This document shows positions 27,501 to 35,913 of a stretch of DNA of 64,000 nucleotides, piece by piece. Source of the DNA: Bradyrhizobium sp. ISRA464 (GTDB lineage: Bacteria; Pseudomonadota; Alphaproteobacteria; Rhizobiales; Xanthobacteraceae); contig NZ_CP094526.1 in the NCBI RefSeq assembly GCF_029910095.1, positions 7,626,001-7,690,000 of the forward strand, given 5' to 3'. Every line of letters starts with the position of its first letter. Within the stretch, counting starts at the first letter, position 1. Under the pieces are notes generated by a model. It saw only the letters and a program-made list of their open reading frames with translations, did no database searches and was not told the DNA's origin. A program made the translations under genes and the position numbers.

Positions 27501-28208
27501 AAGGATTTCTTCGCGTATGAGCCCGTCGATGTCGTTCGGCTGACGATAGGCAATCGCACTCACAAAGGCCTTGATCGCGGCATCGGCCTCCTCGCGGGAT
27601 ACAGGCGTCGTATCGCCCTTCAGAAAGGCGTACAACATCGCAAGATACTCGCCGCCCGTCTTGAAATCGCGCACCGCCGATGTGCCGTATTTCGCACGCA
27701 AGGCCACGACAAGGTCGTGGCCGGGCATGACAGTGCCGCCTGGACTCATCAGGTCGCCGTGCCCGACGATGTGCCCGCGGACGAGAATACGAACCAATTC
27801 GCCGCTCAGCGACGGCGTCTTTTCTACGTCGCGGTCGAGGCTCGCTTCGCCTCCGATAATGGCCGTAAACGGTGTGCCGAAGGGACCGTCACCCGCATCC
27901 TGAATCCAGCCGACGCAAACATACCCGTGCGCGCCGTTCGGCCGAAGAAACCGGCCCATGCCGTTACTGCCGGTGATGTAGGATGCGATCGTGCGCTTGC
28001 TTTTCTTTGCCGAGGGCGTGCTTTGCGTCTGCGCGGTATTGAACTTCGATTTGCGGCTGTCGCCGCCTGCCATGACCGCGACGATGGCATCGATCAGGGA
28101 GGTTTTTCCTGACCCTGTCTCTCCGGCAAGCAGGGTGTGCCCGCCGAACACATAATCCATGTTCGGCAGTCCGCCCCAGTGTAGAGTCGTCGCTTGAGCA
28201 ATACGCAT
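24549..28208 (-). CDS. jetC: Wadjet SMC-like ATPase JetC (MksB-type)
   Basis: This 1,219-residue protein is an SMC/MukB-like ATPase. Walker A is LLAGETGSGKTSLIDAIVAV at about residues 27-46. Two long charged coiled-coil arms flank a hinge region near the centre. The C-terminal head carries the signature segment WGTGSGGETETPVYVIRVA and the Walker B sequence RSIFMDEVFSTMDEARTRRV, followed by a D-loop-like region. JetC dimers with the JetA kleisin and JetB extrude DNA loops to sense small circles. All ATPase motifs look intact. It overlaps jetD by 4 bases and starts 20 bases after the jetB stop. Confidence 0.9.
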   Translation of the reverse strand: MRIAQATTLHWGGLPNMDYVFGGHTLLAGETGSGKTSLIDAIVAVMAGGDSRKSKFNTAQTQSTPSAKKSKRTIASYITGSNGMGRFLRPNGAHGYVCVGWIQDAGDGPFGTPFTAIIGGEASLDRDVEKTPSLSGELVRILVRGHIVGHGDLMSPGGTVMPGHDLVVALRAKYGTSAVRDFKTGGEYLAMLYAFLKGDTTPVSREEADAAIKAFVSAIAYRQPNDIDGLIREEILDLVDNDALIQRLMETIREVNRLKEEAARMETNIERLEKAEVDLRSAFTAFMQERMARALIEVRRVRDIQAQTDTKLDERRIKADDLRQTEDSILAKNKEIQTLEGRHGDIQARIAKEDVYATKTNLERLIAEQDREMASILTRVQSTEQAFKTAEADVTYMEGVIGAVEDLTNCAPLLSRLRAALSSVSLPALQAAIEAVRDGIGEEPLAVMLQQCTAMRRALTETWAQAVNGENGLRNAFNRSFRAAEGDYDAKADEARSILRRAEKLKIGQIEYPEPVEYFLPLLRAQLPQCKPRVLCDVVEVTKPEWQPAIEGYLGWDRYTILYDRSYETQVVALAKAFRRDNPGRRGNISVPQLSLAIEDHPRVDATSIVHVLSVSGDSEADGYLNARYGRTLMVQDTETLRRTRSGIMQDGWSTQGYRYQQRLSPEEDLVFGAEIRRKQRDTLLRRGEQLEKEIDALTVRKTLLSKAIEIPGPSAVLLQAHDPRLFDEAAALRRMASEELAGLDLSTIASLIKQAQDIEKDVKELRSDVFKLGIHQGGVQTIVNGLDNQLAELRQQLAEVEPKAEAETALYQALMAHAFIDREEWEKRFEKEFKDPWSVDTYNNRRNDQATHATNWTNETILKLNAYKQDALDYQQLNIQPFAYHPSFAADTVMFWMEDTWRQIREQMRAQRDTGLPERNRDCDIAERSFTSSFTTDFCSTVLSNVEGRDDTILALNTNLSRINFGGDSYFLITALKPEYGDYIELFRKIRGLAEVHKGELDLFNATELNATERDTLQRIRALLLDERDTEQAVDELRRIADYRNYRSYDFERRRGEDRVELSRWGTGSGGETETPVYVIRVAVMASAFKIFSQQKKAHFRSIFMDEVFSTMDEARTRRVIGFLKELGLQIVCAAPTRSMAAVLDEFDTRINFSRYQTVSGDCSDVNVIDLDKSRVRALYETHRENVSVKAEAAFEKDESPLHVVAADPVRTVQSGSA

Positions 28209-28228
28209 GAATTACCGGCTGTCTCGGA

Positions 28229-28978
28229 TCAGGTGCGGCCCGCCTGGCCGCGGTCCGTCCGTTCAAGGGTTATGATCTGTGCGGAGGGCGCCTCAACCGG
28301 CACCTCCGCCGCGCTGTGGTCAGGCTCTTTGGTGGGATCTTCGGAACAGGCCTCGAACGCAGCTTGCGCGGCTCGCACGTTCTGCTCCAATACCAGGGTC
28401 AGAATTTCGGGGCGGATTACGATGACCGCATCTTCGTCGCCGAGCGCCTCAATCCGCATATCGAGAGCCCCGTGCTTCTTGAGCTTCATGAACAAGGCGC
28501 GTTGATCGGTCCTTGTTGGCGGAAGACCTATGCCGAGGGTCGTGTTCATGAAGAGCGCAAGTTCAGTCAGTTTGATGCTGATACGGCCCGATACATCAAT
28601 CTTCTTTTCCAGAAGCTGCTCGTCGTAGAGCATGCGTAATGCGATCAACACCGCGGCGAGCGATTGCGCGACAGACTGCTTGACTTCGCGCCGCATCTCG
28701 AGGTCATCGTCGGGTTCTACCAAGCCGATGTCGCGATGATGAGACGGAACCACCCGAAAATGCGGCGGTCGGAGAGTGTTGATAAGAACGACGGGAAACG
28801 CAAAGCCAAGATATTCAGATAGTTCAGCCTCGCAGCGCGCGGCGATATCGTACAGCCTGGTCGAATCTCCTCCATCGGCGCGGCTGAGAAACCCCTTGCT
28901 CAGAAGCACGCTGCAAACAGCACGGAAATCGTCCGGGCGGACGCCCTTCGTTTTCAGACGCGTTTCAATGTCCTTCAT
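28229..28978 (-). CDS. jetB: Wadjet protein JetB (DUF4194, MksE-like)
   Basis: About 249 residues from an ATG at 28978, one base after the jetA stop; the upstream frame is unconserved. The body is a winged-helix-like DUF4194 segment: FRAVCSVLLSKGFLSRAD, YDIAARCEAELSEYLGFAF, HFRVVPSHHRDIGL, then ALRMLYDEQLLEKKIDVSGR. It corresponds to the KITE or MukE-type subunit that binds the kleisin. A low-complexity acidic/proline tail of about 45 residues extends beyond the usual end. Gene order and tight spacing make the call secure even though similarity in this subunit is weak. Confidence 0.8.
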   Translation of the reverse strand: MKDIETRLKTKGVRPDDFRAVCSVLLSKGFLSRADGGDSTRLYDIAARCEAELSEYLGFAFPVVLINTLRPPHFRVVPSHHRDIGLVEPDDDLEMRREVKQSVAQSLAAVLIALRMLYDEQLLEKKIDVSGRISIKLTELALFMNTTLGIGLPPTRTDQRALFMKLKKHGALDMRIEALGDEDAVIVIRPEILTLVLEQNVRAAQAAFEACSEDPTKEPDHSAAEVPVEAPSAQIITLERTDRGQAGRT

Positions 28979-28979
28979 C

Positions 28980-30467
28980 TTACGTCCTCTGGCTGAACTG
29001 GTAGTCGTTCGCCTCGAAAACGCCGTTCGTGCGGCGCTCGTTGCGGCGCGTAACGTCAATGCGGGCGGTGTCCCGTTCCGAGCGGATAGATTCTACGGCG
29101 CAGAGTGCGAGAAGAAGGGATCGAGCATCATCGACGGGCAAATCGAGCAAATCAACCGCGCCGCTCTGCCTCACCAGCTTCTCAAGATGGTCGACGACAT
29201 CCTTCGATGAAACCGCGAATGCCTCTTCCAGGGCGTTGCGGATGGCGGATCGCAACCGTTCCTCCCGCGTTGGATTGGTCGTATGCACATCAACGGGCGT
29301 TTCGCGGCGTCCCGGCCGCTCCGAAAGGAAGATCTTGCCGGGATCCAGAACGTCGGCCCGTAATGTGAGGACACTTCGGAGAATCTCGCGTGTCAGCTTC
29401 TGCCGTTCATCGTCTGGCACGCTGCGGAACAGGGTCGCGATTTCGAGAAACGAATTGCGCCCGACCGACTGCAATCGGATGATGCGCATGATCAGATTGG
29501 TGAAGCGGCTCGTAAATTGACCGACAGCCTGCGTCAGTTCCTCGTGTTTGGTGCGCCGCGTCGAACGAACGATGTCGCGGATACGCTCGACGATAAAGAC
29601 GTGCGGCGGTGCTCCATGCGCATCTTCCTCGATCCCTGGATTGTCAACGGCGATCTTCTTGTCGATTTTCTTGAGGTCATCCGGATGCATCGACTCGATC
29701 TCGTGAGTGAGCCGGATGATCTCCGTGGCATGATTGTGAATGTTGTCGCTGGTCAGGTATCGTTCGCCGCGGCGCTGAAAGTCGTCGACACCCTGAAAAT
29801 AGTCCTCGATCGCTTCCTTCGATCCAGCATAGCTTCGCGTCAAGAGTTGCCGCTGATGCTCGTGGAACAGATCGGCGACCTGGCAAACGTCCTCAAAGAT
29901 TGACGTCGAATACTCGTAGGCGTCGACGAGATACTCGTGGTTTTTGTCCCGCAGAAATGAATCCAAAGCCGTGCGGCAGGCCCGTATGCTGCGTTGGCGT
30001 CCGCTCGATGTTCGTCTCCGCGTCTCGGCGAACATCTTGGCGATCCGCTTGCCCTCGATCGTGAAACGCCAAAGCACGGTAAGGTGCGTCGCGTCGGAAA
30101 AAGACTCGATTACGCCGTAGTGCGTCAGCCGGGAGATGAGCTTGCGGGCGTAGTCCCGATCATCCATCGATTGATCGAGTTCTTGATCTTCGTCAGCGCC
30201 GGGCTGGCGCGCCTCGGCGATGTGGACGATCAGATCCCTGTTCTGTGCGATCGTCGTTGCGATGATGTCGGTCAGACGTTCGCGATTGACAACGAGATCG
30301 TAGTCAGCTGATGCGCCCAGCACGCGGTCGTAAAGGTCGACCGTTACCTCAAAAGCAATGCCCCGATGCCGGCCGGTGAAGGGCCGAAAGATGTCTTGCT
30401 GGACACGGGAAAAGAAGCGATCGGTTGCCATAGCACGCCAAAGTAGATCAGGGCGGCAATCTGCCAT
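28980..30467 (-). CDS. jetA: Wadjet kleisin-like protein JetA (MksF-like)
   Basis: This 495-residue, mostly helical protein reads MATDRFFSRVQQDIFRPFTG near the N-terminus; translation may start at 30467 or at the second ATG at 30431. A long helical middle (DDFQRRGERYLTSDNIHNHA ... RLTHEIESM) and a C-terminal winged-helix-like part follow. This resembles the JetA family of type II-like Wadjet systems rather than the DUF3375 type, though I cannot settle the subtype by eye. It would bridge the JetC heads and bind JetB. It is the first gene of jetABCD; the AT-rich stretch at about 30470-30540 probably holds the promoter. Confidence 0.8.
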   Translation of the reverse strand: MADCRPDLLWRAMATDRFFSRVQQDIFRPFTGRHRGIAFEVTVDLYDRVLGASADYDLVVNRERLTDIIATTIAQNRDLIVHIAEARQPGADEDQELDQSMDDRDYARKLISRLTHYGVIESFSDATHLTVLWRFTIEGKRIAKMFAETRRRTSSGRQRSIRACRTALDSFLRDKNHEYLVDAYEYSTSIFEDVCQVADLFHEHQRQLLTRSYAGSKEAIEDYFQGVDDFQRRGERYLTSDNIHNHATEIIRLTHEIESMHPDDLKKIDKKIAVDNPGIEEDAHGAPPHVFIVERIRDIVRSTRRTKHEELTQAVGQFTSRFTNLIMRIIRLQSVGRNSFLEIATLFRSVPDDERQKLTREILRSVLTLRADVLDPGKIFLSERPGRRETPVDVHTTNPTREERLRSAIRNALEEAFAVSSKDVVDHLEKLVRQSGAVDLLDLPVDDARSLLLALCAVESIRSERDTARIDVTRRNERRTNGVFEANDYQFSQRT

Positions 30468-30599
30468 ATTTAGAACGTTTGGAGAACATGAACTTTTTAT
30501 TTATAGAGGTATTATGATGTGGCCGCCGTCACTCGCGTATGGCGTTCTTCGTAAGCAACTAGGTCTCACTTCAGCCGCCTGTCCCTGAGCCGCCGGCGC

Positions 30600-30880
30600 A
30601 AGGCGGCGGCCCCAATGCCGAAGCGAATTTGCATGGTCAGAAACGCTCGAATGACACCCATGCTTCGACGACCGATCCCGATGCCAGGCTCTACCGCAAG
30701 GGCAAAGGCAAGGAGACCAAGCTGTGCTTCATCGGGCACGGGCTGATGGAGAACATGACGCCACATGTTGCGCAGAACGCCCGGCGAGGCGGTTATGCAA
30801 TCATCCTCAAGGCCGAGCCAAGTCTGCCCATTCCGGTTCAGATCAAAGAGCCTGCAGGCAAGCGGTGTCTGCGGACATGA
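30600..30880 (+). mobile_element. IS5-family transposase remnant
   Basis: A short forward frame reads GGGPNAEANLHGQKRSNDTH, then ASTTDPDARLYRKGKGKETK and LCFIGHGLMEN, the conserved block just before the central catalytic region of IS5-family transposases. It then jumps to VTPHVAQN-like sequence with the intervening DDE core deleted. No terminal inverted repeats are visible. It separates jetA from the AbiE operators and is a dead fragment. Confidence 0.7.
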
Positions 30881-30908
30881 CCGGATCTAGCGTCACCATC
30901 TCAGCTTC

Positions 30909-30935
30909 GTAAGAAATTTGATGCATATTTCTTAC
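30909..30935 (+). promoter_or_regulatory. AbiE operator palindrome 1
   Basis: Inverted repeat with arms GTAAGAAAT and ATTTCTTAC around a 9-base centre. It starts 42 bases (four helical turns) before a near-identical second palindrome, so the two lie on the same face of the DNA. Such paired inverted repeats upstream of abiEi are where AbiEi antitoxins bind cooperatively for negative autoregulation in characterised systems. Confidence 0.75.
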
Positions 30936-30950
30936 ATAGCTCTTGATTTT

Positions 30951-30977
30951 GTAAGATTTTTGATGCAAATTTCTTAC
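30951..30977 (+). promoter_or_regulatory. AbiE operator palindrome 2 and promoter region
   Basis: Second copy, beginning GTAAGATTT and ending ATTTCTTAC with the same GATGCA centre; the left arm has two substitutions. A -35-like TTGATT lies at 30943-30948, so the operator overlaps the likely promoter. It ends 13 bases before the abiEi start codon, which has AAGGAA just upstream. Confidence 0.75.
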
Positions 30978-30990
30978 AAGGAACCGAGAA

Positions 30991-31659
30991 ATGGCCAGTA
31001 CAGCCACCCAAATCTACGACCGGATGAGCCACGACGCCCAGCCGAGCAAAGTGTGGACCGCGCGCGATTTCGCGGACACGGGCTCCCGGTCGGCGGTGGA
31101 CGTCGCCCTCCATCGTCTCCGGAGCGACAAAAAAATCAGGCGCATCGACCAAGGTCTCTACGACCTTCCGCGCACCAATCGGCTGACAAACAAGATTTCC
31201 CCGCCCGACTACCAATCGGTGATTCAGGCGGTGGCGAGACGGGACGGCGCCAAGGTGCTGGTCGACGGCATAACCGCCGCCAACAACTTAGGCCTCACCA
31301 ACGCAGTGCCGGCGAAGGTAGTCGTGTGGACGGACGCACGCGTAAAGCCGATACGTCTCGACAAGATGGTCATCGACTTCAAGAAGGTCGCGTCCAGCCG
31401 GCTGGTGTGGGCCGACCGCCCGGCGGCTCAGTTGGTGCAGGCTCTGATCTGGCTGCGTGACGTTCTGCCCTCGGGCGACGACAAAATAGCGAAGCGCCTC
31501 ACGTCGATCCTGAACGACGGCGACGACGGGCAACGGATGCGCAGGGATCTGCAAGACCACTTGGGCGATCTGCCCGACTGGCTCGTTCCGCTGGTGAAGG
31601 ATATCCTGAAATCCGACGCGACGCCGCCGGATCCGCCGTCGCCGGCTAGCGCTCCCTGA
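30991..31659 (+). CDS. abiEi: Type IV antitoxin AbiEi (DUF6088-like)
   Basis: This 222-residue protein has an N-terminal winged helix-turn-helix (WTARDFADTGSRSAVDVALH, then LRSDKKIRRIDQGLYDLPR) that would bind the two palindromic operators just upstream. The C-terminal domain (VVVWTDARVKPIRLDKMVID, then QLVQALIWLRDVLP) is the antitoxin part. In this family the antitoxin does not wrap its toxin as in type II pairs; it represses the operon and counteracts the toxin indirectly. It begins at ATG 30991 behind AAGGAA and ends 9 bases before the toxin gene. Confidence 0.85.
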   Translation: MASTATQIYDRMSHDAQPSKVWTARDFADTGSRSAVDVALHRLRSDKKIRRIDQGLYDLPRTNRLTNKISPPDYQSVIQAVARRDGAKVLVDGITAANNLGLTNAVPAKVVVWTDARVKPIRLDKMVIDFKKVASSRLVWADRPAAQLVQALIWLRDVLPSGDDKIAKRLTSILNDGDDGQRMRRDLQDHLGDLPDWLVPLVKDILKSDATPPDPPSPASAP

Positions 31660-31668
31660 GAGGCGACC

Positions 31669-32712
31669 ATGAGCGACCTGCCGCAGATCATCCGAGCGAG
31701 CGCCGACGATCGTCGGGGATTATTCCAGACGACCGGACAGCGTCTTTCGTGCGCTCCAGAGAACGTTGAAAAGGACTTCTGGGTCTGCTGGACCCTCGAT
31801 GCGCTCTACAACAGGGCAGGCATAAAGGAGCGTCTGCTCTTCAAGGGAGGCACTTCGCTCTCCAAGGCATTCGACCTGATCCAGCGGTTCTCGGAAGACA
31901 TCGACATCACCGTATTCCGTGACGACCTGCCGGGCGATCCTTTTCCGTCCGACGACGAACTCCGCGCGATGGGATCGAACCAGCGCAGACGCAAGCTTGA
32001 CGAGATCAAGGATCGCTGCAGCGGCTATATCAACGGCCAATTTCAGGCCGTGCTGACGAAGTACGCCGCCACCGAGCTCGAAGGAATGAAGTTCAAGATC
32101 GAGCCCGATCCGGACGACCCCGACGCCCAGTCCCTGCTCTTCCACTATCCTAGCGCGTTCACGGATTCCGACGAGGCTTATGTCCGCCGCGTCGTGAAGA
32201 TCGAGTCCGGAGCGAAGTCTGCGCTCGACCCGCATGAGACCAAGACGCTCGTTCCGTACTCCGCGCCCGACACCGACGGGCTGGATCTCGCCGTGCCGAA
32301 CGTGCTGACGATCAAGCCGGAGAGGACATTCTGGGACAAGATCATTATCCTGCACGGACAGCGCCACTGGTTTCAGAACAGGGGCGAGCTCTACAAGGAC
32401 GGACAGCGGCTGTCGCGGCACTACTACGACGTATTCCGCCTCCTCGCCTCCGAACATGGCGACGTCGCGCTCGCGGATCTGAAGCTTGCCGAAAGCTGCG
32501 CGAAGCATGCCCGCCTCTACTTTGACCGCAAACCTCTCGATCTAGACCAGGCTAGCCCCGGTACGTTCGGCATCGTACCGGCCGACGGCATGCTAGAACC
32601 GCTGAAGGCGGACTACGAAAAGATGGCCGGCATGATCTTCGGCGATGTCCCGTCGTTCGATGACATCATCGGCAAGATCAAAACGGCCGAAGCGACACTG
32701 AACGCCGTATGA
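31669..32712 (+). CDS. abiEii: Type IV toxin AbiEii, nucleotidyltransferase
   Basis: This 347-residue protein has the AbiEii/AbiGii nucleotidyltransferase core: ENVEKDFWVCWTLDALYN, then the glycine-serine motif LLFKGGTSLSKAF and the catalytic acids in RFSEDIDITVFRD. Further conserved pieces are the lysine/aspartate segment RTFWDKIIILHGQRH and SRHYYDVFRL. Related toxins transfer nucleotides to tRNA acceptor ends, stopping growth and aborting phage infection. The start is 9 bases after abiEi in the same operon. All motif residues look intact, so the pair is probably functional. Confidence 0.88.
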   Translation: MSDLPQIIRASADDRRGLFQTTGQRLSCAPENVEKDFWVCWTLDALYNRAGIKERLLFKGGTSLSKAFDLIQRFSEDIDITVFRDDLPGDPFPSDDELRAMGSNQRRRKLDEIKDRCSGYINGQFQAVLTKYAATELEGMKFKIEPDPDDPDAQSLLFHYPSAFTDSDEAYVRRVVKIESGAKSALDPHETKTLVPYSAPDTDGLDLAVPNVLTIKPERTFWDKIIILHGQRHWFQNRGELYKDGQRLSRHYYDVFRLLASEHGDVALADLKLAESCAKHARLYFDRKPLDLDQASPGTFGIVPADGMLEPLKADYEKMAGMIFGDVPSFDDIIGKIKTAEATLNAV

Positions 32713-33225
32713 CCGTCGTCCCCGCCATCCGTTCACCGCCTGCGAACGCGCTCCCCCGACGGCCTGGCCGACGGCGCATCGCGGCGGGCGTTAGTCGAGC
32801 CCTCGCCAACCGTTGCGGGCGACTCATTCCGATTGCTATGTCCGGCGCGGGCTCGCCACCTTCGACCTGTCGCCGGGTCAAACGGCTTCGATCTTCCCGA
32901 CCATCCCCCATCCATCCGGACCGCGCGGCACTTGGCGTAATCGACAAACCGTGTCCGAACCGAGGATCGCAGATCAAGTCGACCGTCACGCTGACCTACA
33001 TCGTGCACATGAAGGATGCCCTTCGGGGCATCGCTCCCTGGCGTCAAGTCTCATCATGTTGAGGCGCGCGCGGCCTGGGGTGGGCGACGAACGCGTCGAT
33101 GCGCACCGCCCTGGCCGTCGCCTGCAATCTAACCGCGAATCGTCCCCCGACGCCCGTTTTCGGTGTAAGCTGGAACCGATGGAATCACCAAGGGATCGAA
33201 TTCCTAGGCGGGGGCGGCAGCCAGC
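32713..33225 (+). other. Gap between abiEii and the helicase gene
   Basis: About 510 bases without a recognisable gene. Several short frames are open because of high GC, but none carries a motif. The region may hold the promoter of the helicase gene, whose GTG (33226) or ATG (33271) start lacks a strong ribosome-binding site. No palindrome or tandem repeat stands out. Confidence 0.4.
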
Positions 33226-35913
33226 GTGAGCTTGATCAGCAAATGGCGGCGGCCGGTTATCTTGCCGGCCATGCCAGAACGTCGGCTTACAGCCGGCAAG
33301 AATACCGTCACACAGACTGTCTTCCCGCGGGCGACGGTTTCGGCCCTGTTCTTCGATTCCCAGTACAGCGGCCACGACCTGATCAGGCTCGACTTGGCGC
33401 CGCCGTTCAACGAGATGCTGATCCGCCTGCCGAGGGCGCACCGGGTCGATAGTCCCCTGCCGGTCCTGACCGCGCTCGATCCCGATCAATACAACAATGC
33501 CACGACGACGCTCGAGCTAAAATGGGATCGCCACGGTGCCCTGGAAAACTGGGCGGACACCCCCGAGAAGGTCCTGGCATCCTGGCGCAACAAATTCACC
33601 TTCGCGATCGAAGACCTGGAAACCAATGCGCCGGGACTTCGCTTGCCACAGATCGGCGCCCTCCATGCGATCGCCGCCCACTTCTCCGTGGGGTCAGATT
33701 TCGAGCCGGCGACGGTTGTCTTGCCAACCGGCACTGGCAAGACCGAAACCATGCTCGCGAGCCTCGTCTACAGCCGTGAACGCAGGGTGCTGGTGCTTGT
33801 GCCGAGCTCGGTGCTGCGCAACCAGATCGCGGGGAAATTCTCTACGCTGGGTGTCTTGCCGGCAGCCGGCGCCATCCCCATCGAGCTGGCCCGGCCGTTG
33901 GTAGCCAAGATCACGAAGGGCATAGAGAACGCGGCAGCCGCCAGTCGCATCATCGAAACGTCAAACGTCATCGTTGCCACGCCAGATATCCTGAAAGCAT
34001 CCGCGCCTGCGGCACTGGAACGGCTCCTCAAGGGTTGTTCAACGCTCTTCGTGGATGAGGCTCACCACATCACCGCCACGACCTGGAAGGAAGTGCGGGA
34101 CAAGTTCGAAACGAAGAAGATCCTACAGTTCACGGCGACACCCTTCCGCCGCGATGAGCGGAAGGTCGACGGCAAGATCATCTTCAACTTCAAGCTCGGT
34201 GACGCCCAGCAAGCCGGTTACTACAGGCCGATCAACCTCCGCAGCATCGAGGAATTCGGCGACAAGGAGGCACGGGACCGCAGAATCGCAGCAGAGGCGG
34301 TTGCGGTGCTGCGACGCGACCGCAACGAGCAGGACCGCGATCATCTCCTGATGGCCAGGACCCGCAGCAAGGAGCGCGCGCAAGAGGTCTGGCGCGAGTA
34401 CAAAAAGCTGGCTCCTGAGATGAAGCCGGTCCTGGTGTATTCAGGGCCAAACCGCAAGGCCGCGAACGCGAAGTCCATGGCGCAACTCTATGATCGCGGC
34501 CCGAACGGCGCGCGCATCGTAGTTTGCGTCGACATGCTCGGAGAAGGCGTCGACCTGCCGAACTTGAAGATCGCCGCGCTCCACGACACACATAAGTCCT
34601 TGGCGGTCACGCTTCAGTTTATCGGCCGCATCACGCGGAAGGGTGATGCCTCGATCGGTGAAGCCACGGTCGTCACAAATATCGCCGACCCCGAGGCCGA
34701 AAAGAAGCTCGGCAGCCTGTACGCCGAAGGGGCGGATTGGGACAAGATCATCCGTCGCCTCAGCGAGGAACGGATCGAGCAGGAACTGCGCCTGCAAGAC
34801 ATGGTCGCTGGCCTGAAAGGCAAAGGCACGCTGCATGCGCAGATTTCGCTCTGGAACCTGCGCCCGCGCCTGTCGACCCAGATTTATCGCACTTCGTGCG
34901 CCACGTGGTTTCCCACTGAGTACATCAAGGTACTTAAGGCCAAAGACCAGACCCGGTACGCGCTGGACGAAACCCAGAATTTGTTTGTAGGCTTGGTCTA
35001 CCGCGAAGATTCGGTGGACTGGGGTGACTTCCAGTCGCTGGACGACACGAGCCACCACCTGCTCGTAATGTGGTGGGACAAACAAAACGGCGCCCTGTTC
35101 ATTTATGCTAGTGACTACGATGCGTTGCGCACCGAGCAGCTGGCAAACCACGTAACGGGGGACAAGGCCCGCTTATTGTCGGGCACGCCCATTTTCCAAA
35201 TCCTGAACAACGTCGAATTACCTCTCGCCAAAAGCTTGGGGTCATCGCGCGTCGGCGCCATCAGCTTCACGTCCTATTTCGGTCCGAACGTCACTGAAGG
35301 CCTAGCCAGTATCGAGAAAGCAGAGTCCGAGCTGAACAATATTGCCTGCCTCGGCTATGAGGATGGCGAGCGGGTTCTGTGGGGTGGCGCCAAGCGCAAG
35401 GGCAAGGTCTGGGAGCAAAATGCCGGGACGCTCGCGGAATGGGTCGCCTGGTGCGCCCGCACCTGGAAGAAGGTGTCGAAGGAGGAAGCGGCCGCGCCGA
35501 ACATCACGCGCGACTTCCTCCGGCCCATCCGTCTCACCGCGGCACATAGCTCGCACCCCATCGGCGTCGAGTGGGGCGAGCATGCGCAGACCATGCACGC
35601 CGACCAGTATGTAGTGTTTGGCAGCACACCGGTCGCGCTCTATCTCGTTGATCTTGAGATCGCGGCGGTCAATACAGATGGATCAATCGATATCCGGCTT
35701 TCTGGCGACGCTCTGAGCGCGACCTATCGGCTCGCCATATCCGGCACACTCCAAGCCGGCTATTGCCATACCAAGGTCGCCGGTCCAGACGTGCAGTTCA
35801 AAAAGTCAAACGGCGTGGTCGTTCCGCTGCCCGACCACCTTGTCGTTGACCCTCTGATCGTCCGCTATGCCGACGGCACTTATACCAATCCTCAAATTGA
35901 TCGACCGATGTAG
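33226..35913 (+). pseudogene. DEAD/DEAH helicase part of a helicase-nuclease gene, cut by IS630
   Basis: The N-terminal part of an SF2 helicase, 885 codons before the insertion. Motif I is VVLPTGTGKTETML (about 164-177), motif II DEAHH (about 276), motif III FTATPFRR, and motif VI is in the TLQFIGRITRKGD segment. At 35882 the reading frame enters an insertion sequence and stops after about ten foreign codons. Joining 33226-35882 to 37051-37684 restores one frame of 1,096 codons plus stop, so the insertion is the only lesion. The intact enzyme would be a helicase with a C-terminal PD-(D/E)XK nuclease, a common defence architecture. The start could also be ATG 33271. Confidence 0.85.
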
